A DNA stretch of 64,000 nt from JALHMI01 sp964598535 (lineage in GTDB: Bacteria > Planctomycetota > Planctomycetia > Pirellulales > PALSA-1355): contig CAZRCI010000008.1 in assembly GCA_964598535.1 (NCBI GenBank), positions 62,001-126,000 on the forward strand. The letters are read 5' to 3'. Within the stretch, counting starts at the first letter, position 1, and each line of letters starts with the position of its first letter. Below, piece by piece: positions 61,071 through 64,000 of the stretch. The notes under the pieces were generated by a model that made no database searches, had not been told where the DNA came from, and saw only the letters and a program-made list of their open reading frames with translations. Position numbers and translations under genes: made by a program.

Positions 61071-62531
61071 ATGTCGCGACTCAATCGCCGTAAATTCCTA
61101 CAGCATTCGGCCGCCGCTAGCACTGCTTTCAGCTTATTTACAATTGCCGGCACAAAGGCTTCGGGCCGTGTGCTGGGAGCGAACGACGCTGTTCGCGTGG
61201 GAGTCGCCGGCATTCGCGGTCGCGGGCAGTCGCATATCAATGCGTTCGCCAAGGAACTCAAAGACCAAAACACGCAAGTAACGTACCTGATTGATCCGGA
61301 CACTCGGTTGTTCGGTGCCCGAGGTTCCACCGTGACGGAACTCGGTGGAAACAGCCCCAAAGCGGTCAAGGACATTCGCGAGGCGTTGGATGACAAGAAC
61401 CTTGACGTGATTACCGTGGCCACGTGCAATCACTGGCACTCGCTGATCACGATCTGGGCCTGCCAGGCCGGCAAGGATGTCTATGTCGAAAAGCCGATCA
61501 GCCACAACGTGTTCGAGGGGCGGCAATGCGTCGAAGCGGCAAAGAAGTATGGCCGCGTCGTCCAGCACGGCACGCAGCAGCGTTCGAGCCTCGAGCGAGC
61601 CACGGAAATCGCCGCGCTGCAGAGCGGCAACTATGGCAAGCTACTCGTTTCGAAAGGCTACTGCTGCAAGCCTCGCTGGAGTATCGGATCCAAGCACGCC
61701 GAAACGCCGCCAAGCGAATTGGATTTCAATCTCTGGTTGGGGCCGGCGCCCGAGCAGACCTACCACGGCAATCTTGTGCCCTACAATTGGCATTGGTTCT
61801 GGGACACAGGCAACGGCGACATCGGCAACCAGGGCGTACACGAGATGGATGTTGCACGCTGGGCGATCAAAGGCGCGACGCTTCCCAAGAGCGTCTGGAG
61901 CCTTGGCGGGCGGTTTGGCTACCAGGATCAGGGGCAAACGCCAAATACTCAGATGGCCGTTTTCGACTACGGCGACGCGCTGCTGCTGTTCGAGGTGCGC
62001 GGGTTGGTGGGCAACAAGGACCGCGGTGATCTTCCGAGCAACGTCTCGAACGAGTACTACACCACCGAAGGCGTCATTCGAGAAAGTAAGTTCTACAAGC
62101 ACGGAAGCGACAGCGGCGAGCCGCTTGCCGACGTCGAAGCGCACGTTACCCCCGGCGGCACGTTCGGCAGTTTTCTTACGGCGGTCCGAACTCGCAAGCC
62201 AGAGGACAACAACGCGAACGCTGAAGTGGCACACCACTCGGCCGCGCTCTGCCATCTGGCGAACATTTCCTATCGATTGGGTGAGAAAGCCTCCTACGAC
62301 AAGGCCACAGGCGCGATTGGCGACAATAAGCAGGTGGTCGCGTGCTTTGACGCCTTGCGCGACAACCTGAAGGCTATCGGCGTGGATCTGCAAGAAAACG
62401 AGTATCAACTCGGTCGCAGGTTGGCGTTTGACGCCGCAAACGAAAAGTTCACAGGCGAGGGCGCCGAGGTTGCGAACACGTTACTCACGCGCGAGTACCG
62501 TGCACCGTTTGTGGTGCCCCGGCAGGTTTGA
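61071..62531 (+). CDS. Tat-exported Gfo/Idh/MocA family oxidoreductase
   Basis: The 486-residue product starts with a Tat signal (NRRKFLQHSAAASTAFSLF, RR at 6-7). A Rossmann domain follows with VGVAGIRGRG as the NAD-binding motif, DVITVATCNHWHS and the catalytic-side Lys in VYVEKPISHN. The substrate domain includes WHWFWDTGNGDIGNQGVHEMDVARW, holding the Asp and His typical of the sugar-acting members. Secreted members of this family, with bound NAD(P), are very numerous in planctomycetes; the sugar substrate is unknown. A bidirectional terminator follows. Confidence 0.9.
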   Translation: MSRLNRRKFLQHSAAASTAFSLFTIAGTKASGRVLGANDAVRVGVAGIRGRGQSHINAFAKELKDQNTQVTYLIDPDTRLFGARGSTVTELGGNSPKAVKDIREALDDKNLDVITVATCNHWHSLITIWACQAGKDVYVEKPISHNVFEGRQCVEAAKKYGRVVQHGTQQRSSLERATEIAALQSGNYGKLLVSKGYCCKPRWSIGSKHAETPPSELDFNLWLGPAPEQTYHGNLVPYNWHWFWDTGNGDIGNQGVHEMDVARWAIKGATLPKSVWSLGGRFGYQDQGQTPNTQMAVFDYGDALLLFEVRGLVGNKDRGDLPSNVSNEYYTTEGVIRESKFYKHGSDSGEPLADVEAHVTPGGTFGSFLTAVRTRKPEDNNANAEVAHHSAALCHLANISYRLGEKASYDKATGAIGDNKQVVACFDALRDNLKAIGVDLQENEYQLGRRLAFDAANEKFTGEGAEVANTLLTREYRAPFVVPRQV

Positions 62532-62597
62532 GCGGCGTGCGGCATCCGCTCGCGGATGTCTTCTGGCGAGGGGCAGCTCATTCAGCGCAACAAAAAG

Positions 62598-62627
62598 ACC
62601 TGCCCGGGACTTTCGTCCCGGGCAGGT
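62598..62627. terminator. Bidirectional terminator hairpin
   Basis: ACCTGCCCGGGAC (62598-62610) pairs perfectly with GTCCCGGGCAGGT (62615-62627) around TTTC. On the minus strand TCTTTTTG follows, so it is a strong terminator for the Cys-rich gene; on the plus strand ACTTTCGTTT follows, so it may also end the Gfo/Idh/MocA transcript. Confidence 0.85.
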
Positions 62628-62658
62628 ACTTTCGTTTCAGGCAGAGAGTCGTTCGTGC

Positions 62659-63429
62659 TTAGCTGCGACGGACGATCTTGCTGCTGGCGGCAACCACACG
62701 ACGCTTGCTGGGGACCGAAGCCGAGGGATCGGCATTCGGAGCCGGGGGCAGCGGGGCGTCGTCAGCCGGAGCTTCTACATCACCGGACGGGGCGGCACCG
62801 CAGCCGGACGCACATCCAGCCGCACAGCCCGTCGCACAACCATCGGCACAGCCCGCGTTGCAGCCCGAGGGCTTGTAGCACTTCTTGTGGTGGAAGATGC
62901 CGAGCAGACCGCAGTGATGACGCTTGGGCTTGCAGCAGGTGTTGTAAGCCGGGGCACAGCAGGCGGGTTCAGCCGCACAGCCGCAAGCAGCCGGAGCCGC
63001 ACAAGCCGGTTCACAAGGATCCGCATAGCAAGCCGGTTCAGCGGCACAGCAGGCGGGTTCGGCCGCACATCCACTACCACAGTTCGAGTGGCAGCGATTC
63101 TTGTGGCAGAAGCCAATCAAGTGGTCATGCAGACCGGCGAGAATGCCGCGGTGGCATTTCTTACGGTAGCATGTGGGAGCCGCACAGCAAGCCGGTTCAG
63201 CAGCGCAGCAAGCGGGTTCATAGGCCCCTGCCGCACAGCACGAGGCTTCGGCCGCTTGGCAAGCCGGTTCACAACCCTTGTCGCAACCACACGACGGTTC
63301 AGACGTGCAACAAGTGTTGCAGCCGCAGTCGTTCAGGCCTAACATGCGGTCCAAAAGCTCAAAACCAAAGCTTTGGCTACACAGGCCTACGCTGACTACT
63401 AGCGCACCAAAGACCATGTTCCATTTCAT
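62659..63429 (-). CDS. Secreted cysteine-rich protein with duplicated block
   Basis: AAGGAGA lies ~12 bases before ATG 63429. The 256-residue product has a signal peptide (MKWNMVFGALVVSVGLCSQS) and 40 Cys in all, mostly as CC pairs and AAEPACC units. Two basic blocks interrupt them: YRKKCHRGILAGLHDHLIGF and KRHHCGLLGIFHHKKCYKP, similar in pattern (Cys, Gly, Leu-rich, then His/Lys/Cys), separated by an AAEPACC array. The last ~45 residues are Cys-free and Pro/Ala-rich. Cys-rich secreted proteins are a planctomycete trait and may crosslink the envelope. A metal-binding role is equally possible. No known domain. Confidence 0.8.
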   Translation of the reverse strand: MKWNMVFGALVVSVGLCSQSFGFELLDRMLGLNDCGCNTCCTSEPSCGCDKGCEPACQAAEASCCAAGAYEPACCAAEPACCAAPTCYRKKCHRGILAGLHDHLIGFCHKNRCHSNCGSGCAAEPACCAAEPACYADPCEPACAAPAACGCAAEPACCAPAYNTCCKPKRHHCGLLGIFHHKKCYKPSGCNAGCADGCATGCAAGCASGCGAAPSGDVEAPADDAPLPPAPNADPSASVPSKRRVVAASSKIVRRS

Positions 63430-64000
63430 CGAGCAACGTCTCCTTTACTTGAACTGCGGATAGCGTGCACCCTGAATCTGGCACAGCTCGTCTGGCCGTT
63501 CCGCTTTTTGGGGCGGGCGTGCTCGACGGGTGGCTTTGGGTAACTCGTCGCTCCGAGGAAAGAGCGGCGGATCACTTACGGCCGGTTGGGGAAGGCAATG
63601 TCAGGCAGGGTTTGGGTGGGGTCGGAACCAGCAGTTCACACGGTTGTTGGCGACAGGATCGGTCGAGCCAATCCTTGACTCGAAAAGTCCGAGCCGGTTG
63701 TCCTGACGCCTTTATACGTGCCTCTTCCGGCACGCGATCCTCGGCAGGTTGACACCTACGATATCGGCACGCTGGCAAACGCCCCTTGAGAGCGCAGAAG
63801 TATTTTTCAAATACGACTTTACGGCTACTGTTACGTAGATATTGCCGTAGGCGCAAGACAGCTAGACCTTGACGGTCGCAAGCTCGACTTTTCCGGTGGT
63901 GGCCGGCAAATCGGGCCTGTGGTAAGGTGACTTTATCGATCACGAAAACCCGGCCGGCGCCGATCGCGCCCGTCGGTTTCCAATCTAAGGGGGGTTCCGG
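63430..64000. other. Right-end intergenic region
   Basis: 571 bases with no credible gene; open frames at 63465-63752 (+) and 63572-63943 (-) have no recognisable product. It holds the palindrome GTATTTTTCAAATAC at 63800-63814. A gene may start just beyond the window. Confidence 0.45.
63800..63814. promoter_or_regulatory. AT-rich palindrome, possible operator
   Basis: GTATTT-TTC-AAATAC is a perfect 6-bp inverted repeat in an AT-rich patch of otherwise GC-rich DNA, 370 bases upstream of the Cys-rich gene start. Confidence 0.3.

Noticed and set aside
62428..63342. 304-residue plus-strand frame opposite the Cys-rich gene
   Set aside because: Thr/Arg/Ala low-complexity mirror of the Cys codons; the minus frame has a signal peptide, ribosome site and terminator.
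63572..63943. 123-residue minus-strand frame at the right end
   Set aside because: Basic, Cys/Arg-rich, no start signal and no recognisable motif; it overlaps another equally poor frame.
1..64000. rRNA, tRNA, prophage, plasmid origin or transposase genes
   Set aside because: I looked for them and saw none; the only mobile-looking DNA is the short repeats described.

Overview
The window looks like chromosomal DNA of a GC-rich planctomycete, most likely Pirellulales-like. This is inferred from family content, not from a marker gene: no rRNA or tRNA was seen. The clues are a DUF1501 gene end, a secreted S53 peptidase with the planctomycete extracellular N-terminal motif (LEERCLLAA) and a dockerin-like end, a very Cys-rich secreted protein, a redoxin/c-heme/copper-monooxygenase fusion, flotillin-like FloA, a PQQ-propeller protein and formylmethanofuran dehydrogenase-type genes (fhcA, fhcB) of tetrahydromethanopterin C1 metabolism.

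Layout. 1-14.3 kb is a mosaic of single genes: DUF1501 end, membrane protein, Tat-like amidohydrolase, six-heme cytochrome c, outer-membrane barrel, PQQ-propeller, SLC13/RCK permease, NIPSNAP, a repeat protein, a small acidic protein, a ComEA-type HhH protein and a SUMF1-type protein. 14.3-16.6 kb holds floA and mnmA. 16.7-22.6 kb is a phosphate uptake operon pstS-pstC-pstA-pstB1-pstB2-phoU behind a Pho-box-like promoter. 22.6-25.6 kb is fhcB-fhcA on the minus strand. 25.9-31.1 kb holds cupin, GH32 fructosidase and a membrane alpha/beta hydrolase. 31.2-36.0 kb (minus) has adenine deaminase, 6-phosphogluconolactonase, an SDR and a geranylgeranyl-reductase-type flavoprotein. 36.2-53.7 kb (minus) is a type IV pilus/type II secretion-like cluster: pilB, pilT, a second pilB, pilC, then five pseudopilin genes in the order G, G, H, I/V, K, the last 1779 residues long. 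54.4-64 kb holds the S53 peptidase, an esterase, an Hpt protein, the redoxin fusion, a Tat-exported Gfo/Idh/MocA protein and the Cys-rich protein.

Most notable points. (1) The two tandem PstB ATPases are degenerate in complementary positions: PstB1 keeps LSGGQ but has lost the Q-loop Gln and switch His, while PstB2 keeps those and has lost LSGGQ. This predicts an obligate heterodimer with one active and one dead ATP site, unusual for an importer. (2) Two families of inverted-repeat minisatellite elements (GTGGCCAGTGGCTAGTGG-like and GGGGTTAGGGGTTGGGG-like) sit inside the coding leaders of four consecutive pseudopilin genes, just before the prepilin cleavage site, and are translated; further copies lie between genes. 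(3) A third dispersed repeat, with three hairpins that co-vary between copies, occurs three times and supplies the stop codon of two genes. (4) PstA carries an extra N-terminal domain with two beta-helix-entry-like repeats. (5) FhcB has His in place of the metal-ligand Cys/Sec, and the S53 peptidase has Asn in place of the oxyanion Asp.
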